DNA from: Sporosarcina ureae
Lineage (GTDB): Bacteria; Bacillota; Bacilli; Bacillales_A; Planococcaceae
Assembly: GCF_002109325.1 (NCBI RefSeq)
Contig: NZ_CP015348.1
Location: forward strand, 1,197,001 to 1,261,000
Direction of reading: 5' to 3'
DNA: 64,000 nt
Below are positions 54,128 to 62,424 of this stretch, piece by piece. Every line of letters begins with the position of its first letter. Position 1 is the stretch's first letter. The position numbers were made by a program, and so were the translations under genes. The notes beneath the pieces were generated by a model. The model had not been told where the DNA came from and made no database searches. It was given only the letters and a program-made list of their open reading frames with translations.

Positions 54128-55774
54128 TTAATTTCTCGCTTCAATCTTTTTTATAAGCTCCATCGTTTGTCGATTCAACTTCTCTACATCTACTTTGTCC
54201 TTTTGAACATCATTTATTTGATATTGTTGCTTTAGCAGTAATATCCTTTCAACACTTTCATTGATTCGTTTTTCCGTTAGTGTTCCTTCATCAATTGCTC
54301 TTTGTAATGCGGTTAGTATTTCGTTTACTGGCGTATAGTTATGCCCAACAAGCAATATGTCTCCTCCGGCTTGAATGGATCGAACTGCTGCTTCTCCAAT
54401 CGCATAGTTCTTACCAACGGCCCCCATGACCAAATCATCGGTAATGACTACACCATCAAACTGTAATTCATCACGCAATAAGTCTTGAATGATCTTTTGG
54501 GAAAATGAAGCAGGTATTTTTGGATCATAGGCTTCTACAATTAAATGGCCGACCATTACTGCTTTTACTCCACCATCAATAGCTCGCTTAAAAGGAGGCA
54601 ATTCTACTTTCTGCAGTCGCTCCTTATTATGTTTGATCACTGGCAAATCAATATGTGAGTCTACACTCGTATCACCGTGTCCCGGAAAATGCTTCACGAC
54701 AGGAATGACATGTTGCGACATCATTCCATTCGCTTGCTGAATTCCTGCCTTACTCACTAACTGCACATCAGCACCATACGAGCGATCACCAATCACTGGA
54801 TTATTCGGATTGCTGTCAACATCAAGTACAGGTGCAAAATCCATATTCAAGCCAAACGCACTCATTTTACGTCCGATTAACTCACCGACATCATAAGCAT
54901 ATTTCCCATTTTCAACATGTCCGATTTTGCGATTGGAAGGTGTTTTCACAAGCGCCTTCGGTAATCGGGTAACCCGTCCACCTTCCTCATCTGCACTAAT
55001 GAACAATGGCGTATCGGCGTTTGTATTGGCTTGTTTCAAATCATTGATCAAATCTAACGACTGTGACACCGATTCGAAATTCCGTTTAAATAAAATAATG
55101 CCACCCACATGTTTATCCTGAATCAATGTCTTGGCTACCGAATCCAGCTGTGGTCCTTGCACGCCTATCAATAGTAACTGACCAAGTTTTTCATCTAGCA
55201 TCATCTTCTGCAATACATTCTGAACTTCCACACTTGGCTTATGAACAACAGCAACTTCTTCGATTATTCCACTCTTCTCTGAAGTGGAAAATATAATGGT
55301 TAACTGATATTCGTCATTCAGTTCATACACAAAAGCCGGTTTACCTTCTTCAACCACTAGTTCATCTGCTGTTCCCAACACTTCCTCGGTTTGAGAAAGT
55401 GTTATGTCATCAACTGTTGAATCCAATGAACGTAATGTATATACCTGATTATTCTCAGTCAAACGAAGTTTCAGCTGTTGTTTTTCATACATCGCATATA
55501 TCCCATTACTATCGCGTTCAATTTTATCCGCTTCGCCCAACTGCTCTTGAACGGTTCTAAAGGGTGTTTCCCCTACTTCCCACTGTTGATTCGGAAGCTG
55601 TCCTTTTTCAGCAGCGTCGCGGATGGCAATCAGCGCCTGCTTGTTCTGTTCTTTTTGTTTATTTTCTTGCTTAAGTTCTTCATTCTTAACGCTTTCTTCA
55701 TTGGAACATCCTGTTATGACGATAAAGAGTGCACTGATAACGAGTAACTTTAAAAATCTACATAGTTTCCGCAT
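54128..55774 (-). CDS. nagZ: Beta-N-acetylhexosaminidase lipoprotein with N-terminal DUF4309-like domain
   Basis: 548 residues. Lipobox VITGC with cysteine 23. Residues about 55-180 form a DUF4309-like domain (EVGETPFRTVQEQLGEADKIE...). The rest is a GH3 hydrolase: GGIILFKRNF, DEEGGRVTRLP, KHFPGHGDTSVDSH (catalytic His-Asp dyad) and a VITDDLVMGA nucleophile segment. B. subtilis NagZ removes terminal GlcNAc from muropeptides during wall recycling. The added N-terminal domain is unusual. Followed closely by a lipase-like gene. Confidence 0.9.
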   Translation of the reverse strand: MRKLCRFLKLLVISALFIVITGCSNEESVKNEELKQENKQKEQNKQALIAIRDAAEKGQLPNQQWEVGETPFRTVQEQLGEADKIERDSNGIYAMYEKQQLKLRLTENNQVYTLRSLDSTVDDITLSQTEEVLGTADELVVEEGKPAFVYELNDEYQLTIIFSTSEKSGIIEEVAVVHKPSVEVQNVLQKMMLDEKLGQLLLIGVQGPQLDSVAKTLIQDKHVGGIILFKRNFESVSQSLDLINDLKQANTNADTPLFISADEEGGRVTRLPKALVKTPSNRKIGHVENGKYAYDVGELIGRKMSAFGLNMDFAPVLDVDSNPNNPVIGDRSYGADVQLVSKAGIQQANGMMSQHVIPVVKHFPGHGDTSVDSHIDLPVIKHNKERLQKVELPPFKRAIDGGVKAVMVGHLIVEAYDPKIPASFSQKIIQDLLRDELQFDGVVITDDLVMGAVGKNYAIGEAAVRSIQAGGDILLVGHNYTPVNEILTALQRAIDEGTLTEKRINESVERILLLKQQYQINDVQKDKVDVEKLNRQTMELIKKIEARN

Positions 55775-55887
55775 AGTTCACCTCTTCTTTTAGTCATGAT
55801 ACCATTTTTCAGACAGTTATTGATATCGCAAGCTGTTGCATAAAACCTCGACTTTTGTTCATCCTAGTCGATAGGAGGTGGACGAAT

Positions 55888-56064
55888 ATGTCGAATAAAA
55901 ATAGTAAGAAAACGATGAATGAACGGACGCACAATCCGCTGAGTACGTATGAAAACAAAAACAAAGAAGCTAGCAATAGTAATAATCAACATCCAGAAGG
56001 CCACTCACCAGAAGAGTTTTCTGCAGAGTTTGGATCTAGGCCAAGAAATAAGAAGAAAAAATAA
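55888..56064 (+). CDS. Hypothetical small hydrophilic protein
   Basis: 58 residues from ATG 55888 behind GATAGGAGGTGG. Extremely polar: Asn-, Lys-, Glu- and Ser-rich, ending RPRNKKKK. No hydrophobic core, likely disordered; perhaps a spore-associated small protein. No family recognised. Confidence 0.7.
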   Translation: MSNKNSKKTMNERTHNPLSTYENKNKEASNSNNQHPEGHSPEEFSAEFGSRPRNKKKK

Positions 56065-56067
56065 AAC

Positions 56068-56108
56068 AACTGCTGTATTCTGAAAACAGAATACAGCAGT
56101 TGTTTTAT
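56068..56108 (+). terminator. Bidirectional terminator
   Basis: AACTGCTGTATTCTG and CAGAATACAGCAGTT form a perfect 15-bp stem, followed by GTTTTATTTT. Confidence 0.92.
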
Positions 56109-56109
56109 T

Positions 56110-57069
56110 TTACCCTATTTCATTTAGCCTACTATGACGTCTTCCATACCAGTCTCCCACTTTATTGTATAAAGAGGCAAGTACTTGCTGGAATAGCATA
56201 CCGAAAACGACTGGCATTGCCACTTTAGCTGGGAAGAACGTCGTGGCGATAACTACACCTGTTGCGATATTACGCATTCCGCCAACAAACATGAATGTCG
56301 TGACAATGACAGGATCCCTCCAAAGTAAATGTGCCAGCAATAACGCTGAGGCATAGCCGGTTAGCGCAATGAAAAGTACCATAGCAATAATACCAACAAG
56401 TTCTAGCGTAATCTTCTGTACATAAGGTGCTACCGCACTACCATTAATCGCAACAATCGCAAACAGACTCAATTTAGAAAACGGTGCTAAGCGAGGTCCC
56501 CATTTTTTTTGGACGTTGCCTTTCGATAATTCATTTAACGCAATACCTACTATCGTAGGTAATACAATCATCCATAGTAAATTTAAAATCAATGACATAT
56601 TATCGATTGTGATACGTTCTCCAACGACAATGTGAATAATCGTTGGTAAGACGATGGGTGCTAATAGCGTATCAATTAAAATAATGGACAAACATAATGG
56701 TAAATTCCCTTTTGAAATGGTTACCCAGATTACACTTGTAACACCTGTAGGTATAGCAACTGCCAATACGAAGCCGACTGTAAGTAAATGATCATCAAAA
56801 AAGATGGTAGATAAAAAGTAAGCCCAAGCAGGCATGATCATATGCAAAAATGCGATGCTCATTAACACAACTCCTGGATGCTTGCCTACCATACGCACTT
56901 CTTTCACATTCATACCTAGACTACCCACGAATGTCATGAATGCAAACAACCACGTGACGATAAATAACAGCTGTTCTCCTACTTGATGAAACAGTACACC
57001 CACTACTAAGCTGAGTGGTGTTAAAATGGCGATCCATCGTTGTAAAAATGTATTCAAATCACTTAACAT
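56110..57069 (-). CDS. Bile acid:sodium symporter (BASS) family transporter
   Basis: 319 residues from ATG 57069 behind AAGAAGGGAA; an ATG at 57096 is in frame but has no site. About nine to ten transmembrane segments, with GSLGMNVKEVRMV and FMFVGGMRNIATG typical of BASS proteins. Bacterial members import pantoate, pyruvate or organic acids with Na+. Substrate unknown. Confidence 0.88.
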   Translation of the reverse strand: MLSDLNTFLQRWIAILTPLSLVVGVLFHQVGEQLLFIVTWLFAFMTFVGSLGMNVKEVRMVGKHPGVVLMSIAFLHMIMPAWAYFLSTIFFDDHLLTVGFVLAVAIPTGVTSVIWVTISKGNLPLCLSIILIDTLLAPIVLPTIIHIVVGERITIDNMSLILNLLWMIVLPTIVGIALNELSKGNVQKKWGPRLAPFSKLSLFAIVAINGSAVAPYVQKITLELVGIIAMVLFIALTGYASALLLAHLLWRDPVIVTTFMFVGGMRNIATGVVIATTFFPAKVAMPVVFGMLFQQVLASLYNKVGDWYGRRHSRLNEIG

Positions 57070-57176
57070 ACAATTCCCTTCTTTAAAGCCCGACATCAGT
57101 GTTGATATAGTCGTATTCTAGCATAGTCGTTTGCCTGAGAGTAAATACTCTTCCCTAATGAACAAAATACATGCAT

Positions 57177-57206
57177 AAAAAACCCGTAGCGCTGAATCGC
57201 TACGGG
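57177..57206 (-). terminator. Terminator of the small-gene operon copies 3-2-1
   Basis: CCCGTAGCG pairs with CGCTACGGG; on the minus strand TTTTTT follows. Closely similar to the hairpin at 58013-58040. Confidence 0.88.
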
Positions 57207-57220
57207 ATGTTGTTTTGAAT

Positions 57221-57343
57221 TTATTTTGTGTATGAAAGAACTGCGTAATTACTGAAGTTCTTCATTGCGTCAGTTGCTTCTGCTTTCTCAGCGTATTCAA
57301 AAATCCGTACGTTTTCTTGACCAAATAATGTAATTACCCACAT
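57221..57343 (-). CDS. 40-residue small protein (array copy 1)
   Basis: Encodes 40 residues starting MWVITLFGQENVRIFEYAEK and ending AVLSYTK. One of five paralogues in a row. AAAAGGAGACTG precedes the ATG. Last gene of the 3-2-1 operon, with a terminator 15 bp after. The core MWVITLF...VRIFEYAEK.EA..AMKNFS.YAVLSYT is shared by all copies, and the pattern (Trp-2, a beta strand, a helix, a final strand) suggests a small folded alpha-beta protein. Function unknown. Confidence 0.8.
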   Translation of the reverse strand: MWVITLFGQENVRIFEYAEKAEATDAMKNFSNYAVLSYTK

Positions 57344-57397
57344 GTTTTCCAGTCTCCTTTTAATCTGTATGGTTATTCTTGCCATAAAATCTGAAGT

Positions 57398-57520
57398 TTA
57401 GTACGTGTATGAAAGAACTGCGTATTTGCTGAAGTTTTTCATGGCATCAGTTGCTTCTGCCTTCTCAGCATATTCAAAAATCCGTACGTTTTCTTGACCA
57501 AATAATGTAATTACCCACAT
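57398..57520 (-). CDS. 40-residue small protein (array copy 2)
   Basis: Differs from copy 1 at only two positions (N/K and K/Y near the end). Behind AAAAGGAGACTG, 54 bp before copy 1. Sequence identity to copies 1 and 4 at DNA level in the 5' half suggests a recent tandem duplication. Confidence 0.8.
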   Translation of the reverse strand: MWVITLFGQENVRIFEYAEKAEATDAMKNFSKYAVLSYTY

Positions 57521-57574
57521 GTTTGTCAGTCTCCTTTTAATTCGTATTGGTATTCTATTGTTAAAAATTGATAC

Positions 57575-57697
57575 TTAGTATGTGTATGTTAGTACTGCGT
57601 ATTTGCTAAAGTTTTTCATTGCACTTTTCGCTTCTGCTTTTTCAGCGTATTCAAAGATCCTTACGTTTGCTTCATCAAACAATGTGATAACCCACAT
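57575..57697 (-). CDS. 40-residue small protein (array copy 3)
   Basis: First gene of the 3-2-1 operon, behind AAAAGGGAGACTA. Starts MWVITLFDEANVRIFEYAEK and ends AVLTYTY. Its DNA (GTTATCACATTGTT) is closer to copy 5 than to copies 1, 2 and 4, as expected if a two-gene operon was duplicated. A promoter with a Rex/Fnr-like palindrome lies upstream. Confidence 0.8.
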   Translation of the reverse strand: MWVITLFDEANVRIFEYAEKAEAKSAMKNFSKYAVLTYTY

Positions 57698-57773
57698 ATT
57701 GTGTAGTCTCCCTTTTTGTTTGGCTGCTTTTTTCCGAAGAGGAATTGGCTAACCAATTTCTTTTGTTACTCTT

Positions 57774-57865
57774 ATCATACTCTGTTCTACAACAAAAGAA
57801 AGCGGTATGTGAAGCATTTCACAATTCATTCAAAATCAAAACGCTTACATATGTCATACTTGTGA
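57774..57865 (-). promoter_or_regulatory. Promoter of copies 3-2-1 with Rex/Fnr-like operator
   Basis: On the minus strand: TATGAT -10 (57774-57779), no good -35, palindrome TGTGAAATGCTTCACA (57808-57823), then CATATGTAAGCG (57842-57853) and a TCACA half-site (57861-57865). All four elements recur at the same relative spacing upstream of copy 5. TGTGA-N6-TCACA is the Fnr/CRP pattern and (T)TGTGAANNNNTTCACA the Rex pattern. The 57698-58055 gap contains nothing else but this and a terminator. Confidence 0.65.
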
Positions 57866-58012
57866 CTGCAAACGTTTTCTTATTACTATTATTCATTTTA
57901 TGCATATTTTTTATAATTAATTTTATTTTTTCATCAACATGAAATTACATCCTTCGACAGTGGATACGAACTGACACCCTTAATCAGATATGCTTTAATT
58001 CAATTTATATGT

Positions 58013-58040
58013 AAAAAACCGCAGCGAGTTACGCTACGGT
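58013..58040 (-). terminator. Terminator of the small-gene operon copies 5-4
   Basis: ACCGCAGCG pairs with CGCTACGGT; on the minus strand TTTTTT follows. It is like the terminator at 57177, again pointing to an operon duplication. Confidence 0.85.
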
Positions 58041-58055
58041 CAAAGTAATAACTAC

Positions 58056-58178
58056 TTATTTTGTGTAAGAAAGAACAGCATATTTACTGAAATTCTTCAT
58101 TGCATTCATGGCTTCTATCTTCTCAGTATATTCAAATATTCGTACGTTCGCTTGATCAAATAATGTAATTACCCACAT
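58056..58178 (-). CDS. 40-residue small protein (array copy 4)
   Basis: Starts MWVITLFDQANVRIFEYTEK, ends AVLSYTK. Behind AAAGGGAGACTG. Second gene of the 5-4 operon. Has TEKIEAMNAM where others have AEKAEATDAM, the most divergent middle of the five. Confidence 0.8.
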   Translation of the reverse strand: MWVITLFDQANVRIFEYTEKIEAMNAMKNFSKYAVLSYTK

Positions 58179-58249
58179 GTTTGTCAGTCTCCCTTTAATT
58201 TCGCTTTTTATCATTCATTAATATTAACTATGCGTATGTTCAGTGATTT

Positions 58250-58372
58250 TTATTTTGTATAGGATAAAACAGCGTACTCATTGAGCTTCTCCATGGCAGT
58301 CGTAGCTTCTGCTTTCTCTGCGTATTCAAAGATCCGTACTTTTTCTGTTTCGAACAATGTGATAACCCACAT
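58250..58372 (-). CDS. 40-residue small protein (array copy 5)
   Basis: First gene of the 5-4 operon, behind AAAAAGGAGACTG. Starts MWVITLFETEKVRIFEYAEK, ends AVLSYTK, with MEKLNEY where others have MKNFSKY. It is 71 bp before copy 4. Confidence 0.8.
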   Translation of the reverse strand: MWVITLFETEKVRIFEYAEKAEATTAMEKLNEYAVLSYTK

Positions 58373-58447
58373 ATTGTTCAGTCTCCTTTTTGGTTGTATT
58401 TAGATTCACAAGGCGAGAATCTATGACCAACTTTTCTTATTAACCTT

Positions 58448-58539
58448 AGTATACTATCTTTAGTATGCGTTTTGGTCACATTGTGAAGGTTTTCACAAAT
58501 CATACAAAGTTGAACCGCTTACATATGACTACTTTGTGA
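58448..58539 (-). promoter_or_regulatory. Promoter of copies 5-4 with Rex/Fnr-like operator
   Basis: On the minus strand: TATACT -10 (58448-58453), perfect palindrome TTGTGAAAACCTTCACAA (58481-58498), CATATGTAAGCG (58516-58527) and a TCACA half-site (58535-58539). The palindrome exactly fits the Rex pattern TTGTGAA-N4-TTCACAA. Its centre is 39 bp from the -10 centre, as in the other promoter. Confidence 0.7.
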
Positions 58540-58634
58540 ATATTAGTCATTACAGGTTTAGCTGCTCACTACTATTTCTATTGAACACAAATAGAATTTT
58601 AAGACATATACTATGATGAAAACGTAAAGAAAGG

Positions 58635-59210
58635 ATGAGTTCAATCAATCAACCTATGCCAAATTTCATATTTACATGTTGGTATCAGCCACTATATGTA
58701 TTTCCTTGTTTCCATACGTTCCCTTTACGGCAATTGAATCAAGCTGATATCCCACCTGTACTAACACACCGTAATCCAACAGATTTTGGTCCTATGCCCT
58801 TCACGATTAATATAGAAGAGGCCACAAAAAGAAACCAAACATTCCGCACTGTATTATGGACGGGTGACCATTTGCAACTCACACTCATGAGTATTGCGCC
58901 TGGAGAGGATATTGGTTTGGAAATCCATCCCCACGTCGATCAATTTATTCGACTCGAGGAGGGGCATGGAATTGTTCAGATGGGGCGTAGAAAGGATCAA
59001 GTAGATTTGGAGAGGCACGTTCAGGATGATGATAGTATTATTATTCCAGCTGGAACTTGGCATAATTTAACGAACACAGGTACTGTACCCATCAAATTAT
59101 ATACTATTTATGCACCGCCAAATCATCCGCACGGTACGGTACATGAAACGAAAGCTATTGCGGAGGAAATGGAGTCCACACATACAACTCACAGTACAGA
59201 TATGAAATAA
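58635..59210 (+). CDS. Cupin-domain protein
   Basis: 191 residues. The C-terminal two-thirds is a cupin: PGEDIGLEIHPHVDQFIRLEEGHGIV supplies the G(X)5HXH...E metal site and IPAGTWHNLTNTG the second histidine motif. The N-terminal 40 residues are Cys-, Trp- and Phe-rich and unusual. The start may be ATG 58635 (very close to AAAGG) or ATG 58656. Enzymatic role unknown. Has its own terminator. Confidence 0.85.
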   Translation: MSSINQPMPNFIFTCWYQPLYVFPCFHTFPLRQLNQADIPPVLTHRNPTDFGPMPFTINIEEATKRNQTFRTVLWTGDHLQLTLMSIAPGEDIGLEIHPHVDQFIRLEEGHGIVQMGRRKDQVDLERHVQDDDSIIIPAGTWHNLTNTGTVPIKLYTIYAPPNHPHGTVHETKAIAEEMESTHTTHSTDMK

Positions 59211-59243
59211 TCAAAAGTAACTTTACTACGGTAGAAAAAGTGA

Positions 59244-59284
59244 AAAAGACAAGACACCTATTTACATGGCGTCTTGTCTCTTTC
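59244..59284 (+). terminator. Terminator of the cupin gene
   Basis: AAGACAAGACACC pairs with GGCGTCTTGTCTC, followed by TTTCATT. Confidence 0.75.
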
Positions 59285-59309
59285 ATTACTATTCATAGTA
59301 TAAAATTTC

Positions 59310-59624
59310 TTATAACAATAATAACGCTAAGCTAACTACGATAGAAATTGAGAGGGCAATTTTACTTAATAACACAAGCTCTTCAGTTCTGAACTTTATT
59401 ACAACTGCCAATATAGCTACAATGCCCATTGCGGTAGCTAGTGCTCTCTGCATGGCAAAATCTGTAGGAAAAGCTGTAAATGCTAGGTAGGATAAAAGCA
59501 GGCCAAATAACATATTAATTATAATGATACTGTTATTGGATTTACTTTTATATAATACGGTTTGAATTCCTATTGCGATGACTACTAAAATTATATATAT
59601 GATCCCCAATACGCCTAATGCCAT
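59310..59624 (-). CDS. Small membrane protein, unknown
   Basis: 104 residues with four hydrophobic segments (about 4-24, 32-52, 60-80, 85-104) and short basic loops. No family recognised. The ATG follows AGAAGGGAGG. The 299 bp upstream (59625-59923) contain only a terminator. Confidence 0.78.
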   Translation of the reverse strand: MALGVLGIIYIILVVIAIGIQTVLYKSKSNNSIIIINMLFGLLLSYLAFTAFPTDFAMQRALATAMGIVAILAVVIKFRTEELVLLSKIALSISIVVSLALLLL

Positions 59625-59800
59625 TTGAGTATCCTCCCTTCTACTATAAGATTTACTAATTCAGTAATTGTAACATGAAGTCGATTATTACGATATTTCT
59701 ACATTCGTTGTTTCTTTAATTCTTCAAATTCAGCAACAGATCTGCAAAACATAAGGATTCAGGTATCATTTATACGCAATAGTAAGATTCCCTTGTACGC

Positions 59801-59831
59801 AAAAATCCCCTCGGACTATTCGCCAGAGGGA
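59801..59831 (-). terminator. Terminator of the PLP enzyme/lactone oxidase operon
   Basis: TCCCCTCGG pairs with CCAGAGGGA; on the minus strand TTTTT follows. A similar element is at 62764-62792. Confidence 0.78.
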
Positions 59832-59923
59832 AGTTGAAATATACATCCGTTAGATATATTCCATGCTAACAGAAGGCCGATATCTTCTCATTACATCAAT
59901 AGTGTTTTATCGAACTAAACAAT

Positions 59924-61255
59924 TTAAATTGGCTGGTGACTGGCCTTTTCAACCTTAAACAATTCATTCAAATAATGATTTATAAATATCCTCTCAGGAT
60001 CGAGCTTCTCTCTAACCGCAAGGAAATCTGATAGCTTAGGATAAAGTGTTAACAAATCTTCCTTTGTTCGAGTATGCATTTTCGCCCAATGGGGTCTGCC
60101 GTCAAATTCTTGCATAATTGATTCCATATCATGAAAGTATTCTTCGTAGGGCATTCCTTTGTACATATGGAAAGCGATATAGGCAGAGTCTCTCTGATAG
60201 GAGGGGCTTATCCATATATCATCTGCCTTCACTGTCCTACATTCGATAGGAAAATGAACTTCGTGCTTTTTTGTTACGATACACTCTCGAACTTTCTCCA
60301 TGGCAGGCTTTAAATTTTCTAGTGGTATGCAGTATTCCATCTCCCTAAATCGAACTAATCTTGGCGTTGCAAATAATTGATAACTATTAGCTCTTTTAGT
60401 CGAGGTGCCCACTCCTTTTGCAGACATTCTGCTGAAAAACCGACTACTCTTTGGATATATTCTACATGTTTCTGAGAAGATAAAGAACAAATAGTTTTCT
60501 AGTAATAGATTTTTAAAATGATGAAGTGCCATTCTCTGAGGTTTTTGTTCAATGATATTCATTGTCTTCACTTGAACAAGATCTGAATATGGAAACAAAT
60601 AAAATTCAAAATGGCGGTTCGACTTTATGAGTTGTTCAAGTTGCTGTGCCAGTTGACTAAATTCAATTTTCCGACTCTTGTATTCGTAGATTGGACAGGG
60701 AATAATTTTTATGGTGACTTTTACGATAATGCCAAGGAGCCCCAGTGATACAAGACACGCCTTAAAATATGTAGGGTTGCTTTCTTCTGAGATTGTTAGA
60801 ATTTCACCCGCCCCAGTTACTAATACAACCTCTACTACTTGGGTTGAAATATTTCCAAATGCTACCCCTGTGCCATGAGTGCCTGTAGAAATAGCCCCTG
60901 CTATGCTTTGTACATTCACATCCCCTAAATTCTCCTGCGCATACCCTAGCTTACCTAATTCTTCACCTATTTGAAACAAACGGGTCCCACCAAGTACTGT
61001 GGCGTAACATTCCTCTTCATTTATGGACTCGATCCCGCTTAACTGATCAAGAGAAACTAGCCACTCACTGGTCTGAACTAAACTTGTAAATGAATGTCCA
61101 GCACCTACTACTCTTATTCTCTTATTTTGTTTTGAGGCTTCTTTTACGAGCTTGCAAATATCTTCAATTGAGGTGGGGTAAAATATATTCTCAGGAGTAC
61201 TTTCACTTGTATGTGCCCAATTCTTCCATGTCTTTCTCTCATCCTTTTTCATCAT
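59924..61255 (-). CDS. FAD-dependent aldonolactone oxidase (D-arabinono-1,4-lactone oxidase family)
   Basis: 443 residues from ATG 61255, whose codon overlaps the upstream stop (ATGA); ATG 61264 is a possible alternative. VVGAGHSFTSL is the FAD site with the likely covalent His; NLGDVNVQSIAGAISTGTHGTG and the C-terminal PHWAKMHTRTKEDL define the ALO/gulonolactone oxidase family. It oxidises an aldonolactone or polyol, passing electrons to oxygen or another acceptor. The substrate is unknown. Operon partner of the DSD1-like enzyme. Confidence 0.9.
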   Translation of the reverse strand: MMKKDERKTWKNWAHTSESTPENIFYPTSIEDICKLVKEASKQNKRIRVVGAGHSFTSLVQTSEWLVSLDQLSGIESINEEECYATVLGGTRLFQIGEELGKLGYAQENLGDVNVQSIAGAISTGTHGTGVAFGNISTQVVEVVLVTGAGEILTISEESNPTYFKACLVSLGLLGIIVKVTIKIIPCPIYEYKSRKIEFSQLAQQLEQLIKSNRHFEFYLFPYSDLVQVKTMNIIEQKPQRMALHHFKNLLLENYLFFIFSETCRIYPKSSRFFSRMSAKGVGTSTKRANSYQLFATPRLVRFREMEYCIPLENLKPAMEKVRECIVTKKHEVHFPIECRTVKADDIWISPSYQRDSAYIAFHMYKGMPYEEYFHDMESIMQEFDGRPHWAKMHTRTKEDLLTLYPKLSDFLAVREKLDPERIFINHYLNELFKVEKASHQPI

Positions 61256-62424
61256 ATAAAACATACTCCCTCTCCCCGATATGTTTTATGCCGCCCAACT
61301 ATTTGTTGGTCAGATATACATACAATCTCTTGAAAGCGTTCACAAACTTCTCCCGCTTTTGCAGCGCGAAAAATAACGGCATCTCCAATTTCCAGAGTTG
61401 CATTTTCATAATGTACCGGTGTTTGAACCTCGCCCGCTCCTTCTAAATCAAGCAACTTCCCGCCTACCGGATATACTGGCTGCGGTTCCTTATCCTTACC
61501 GGGTGGACCCGATGATACATATCCTCCACCGTGACAGGTGTATATATTGGGCGCAGGTTTCCGAACAATAGGTAAAGCGTAAAACAATGCCGGCTTGTAT
61601 AAAAAGCCATTATAATAATCAAATAGCTTTGGTGAATAAAAACCAGACCCTACTGCAACCTCTGTAACAACATCTTCTTTAGTCGTTGAATCGAGACTTC
61701 CAGTACCGCCTCCATTAACTAATGGCAGTGAAAATCCCTCTTGTCTTAGTGCATGAACTACTTTGTTTCTTCGCTCTTCTACTTCCTTAATTGATTTCTT
61801 TTTCAAAAATTCTATAACACTATTTTTCAACCGTTGAGAAGGGACTTTATCTCCTACCCCTGCAATTTGAGCTTCATAGCCCATTATTCCAATGAGCTCT
61901 AGGTTCTGAAATTGTTTAATTTTTCTAGCAAGCTCTAATACTGCTGTAGAATCTTTCAGTGGCGATCTTCTTACACCAAAATGAAGATTAAAAAAGGTTG
62001 TGCTCATGTCAACATCAATACAAAGATAAAAACTCCCCTTTGTTTCCTTAGCAATATGATTGAGATGGTCAACATGCTCAGCTGCATCTACCATACAAAT
62101 AATATTTTTCCCTTTAGAGTTTAGAATTGAAATATCAGATAAGGCTTTTTTGTCCCAGCAAGGATATGCTATTAAAATATCGTCCAATCCTTTTTCAACA
62201 AGAAAAACGGCTTCCTCTGGGCTGTAGCACATTACCCCTTGGAACACAGAACTGGAATTTAAAATTTTCTTAATAACCTCTACAGAACGAATAGATTTTG
62301 TAGCGATCCTTATCTTTTTTCCATTACCATAACTTGCAATTTGTCTACAGTTCTCCTCAAAAGCAGGCAGATCCAACAGCAAAGCTGGAAGTGAAATTTC
62401 TTCTGGAATTTTGTTTGAATGCAT
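61252..62424 (-). CDS. DSD1-like PLP enzyme (amino acid deaminase/aldolase)
   Basis: 390 residues from ATG 62424 behind AGAGAGGTGAA; a further ATG lies 30 bp upstream without a good site. Fold-III PLP barrel: lysine 43 in IATKSIRS is the Schiff base. The C-terminal domain resembles D-serine dehydratase/D-threonine aldolase, with CHGGGYV and GEVCERF as likely zinc-site residues. Translationally coupled (ATGA) to an ALO-type oxidase; a shared pathway converting an amino acid and a sugar lactone is possible but unproven. Confidence 0.85.
   Translation of the reverse strand: MHSNKIPEEISLPALLLDLPAFEENCRQIASYGNGKKIRIATKSIRSVEVIKKILNSSSVFQGVMCYSPEEAVFLVEKGLDDILIAYPCWDKKALSDISILNSKGKNIICMVDAAEHVDHLNHIAKETKGSFYLCIDVDMSTTFFNLHFGVRRSPLKDSTAVLELARKIKQFQNLELIGIMGYEAQIAGVGDKVPSQRLKNSVIEFLKKKSIKEVEERRNKVVHALRQEGFSLPLVNGGGTGSLDSTTKEDVVTEVAVGSGFYSPKLFDYYNGFLYKPALFYALPIVRKPAPNIYTCHGGGYVSSGPPGKDKEPQPVYPVGGKLLDLEGAGEVQTPVHYENATLEIGDAVIFRAAKAGEVCERFQEIVCISDQQIVGRHKTYRGEGVCFI

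Noticed and set aside
57745-57942. Plus-strand frame across the promoter of copies 3-2-1
   Set aside because: Antisense to the promoter and operator, very hydrophobic by AT content, and no ribosome site.
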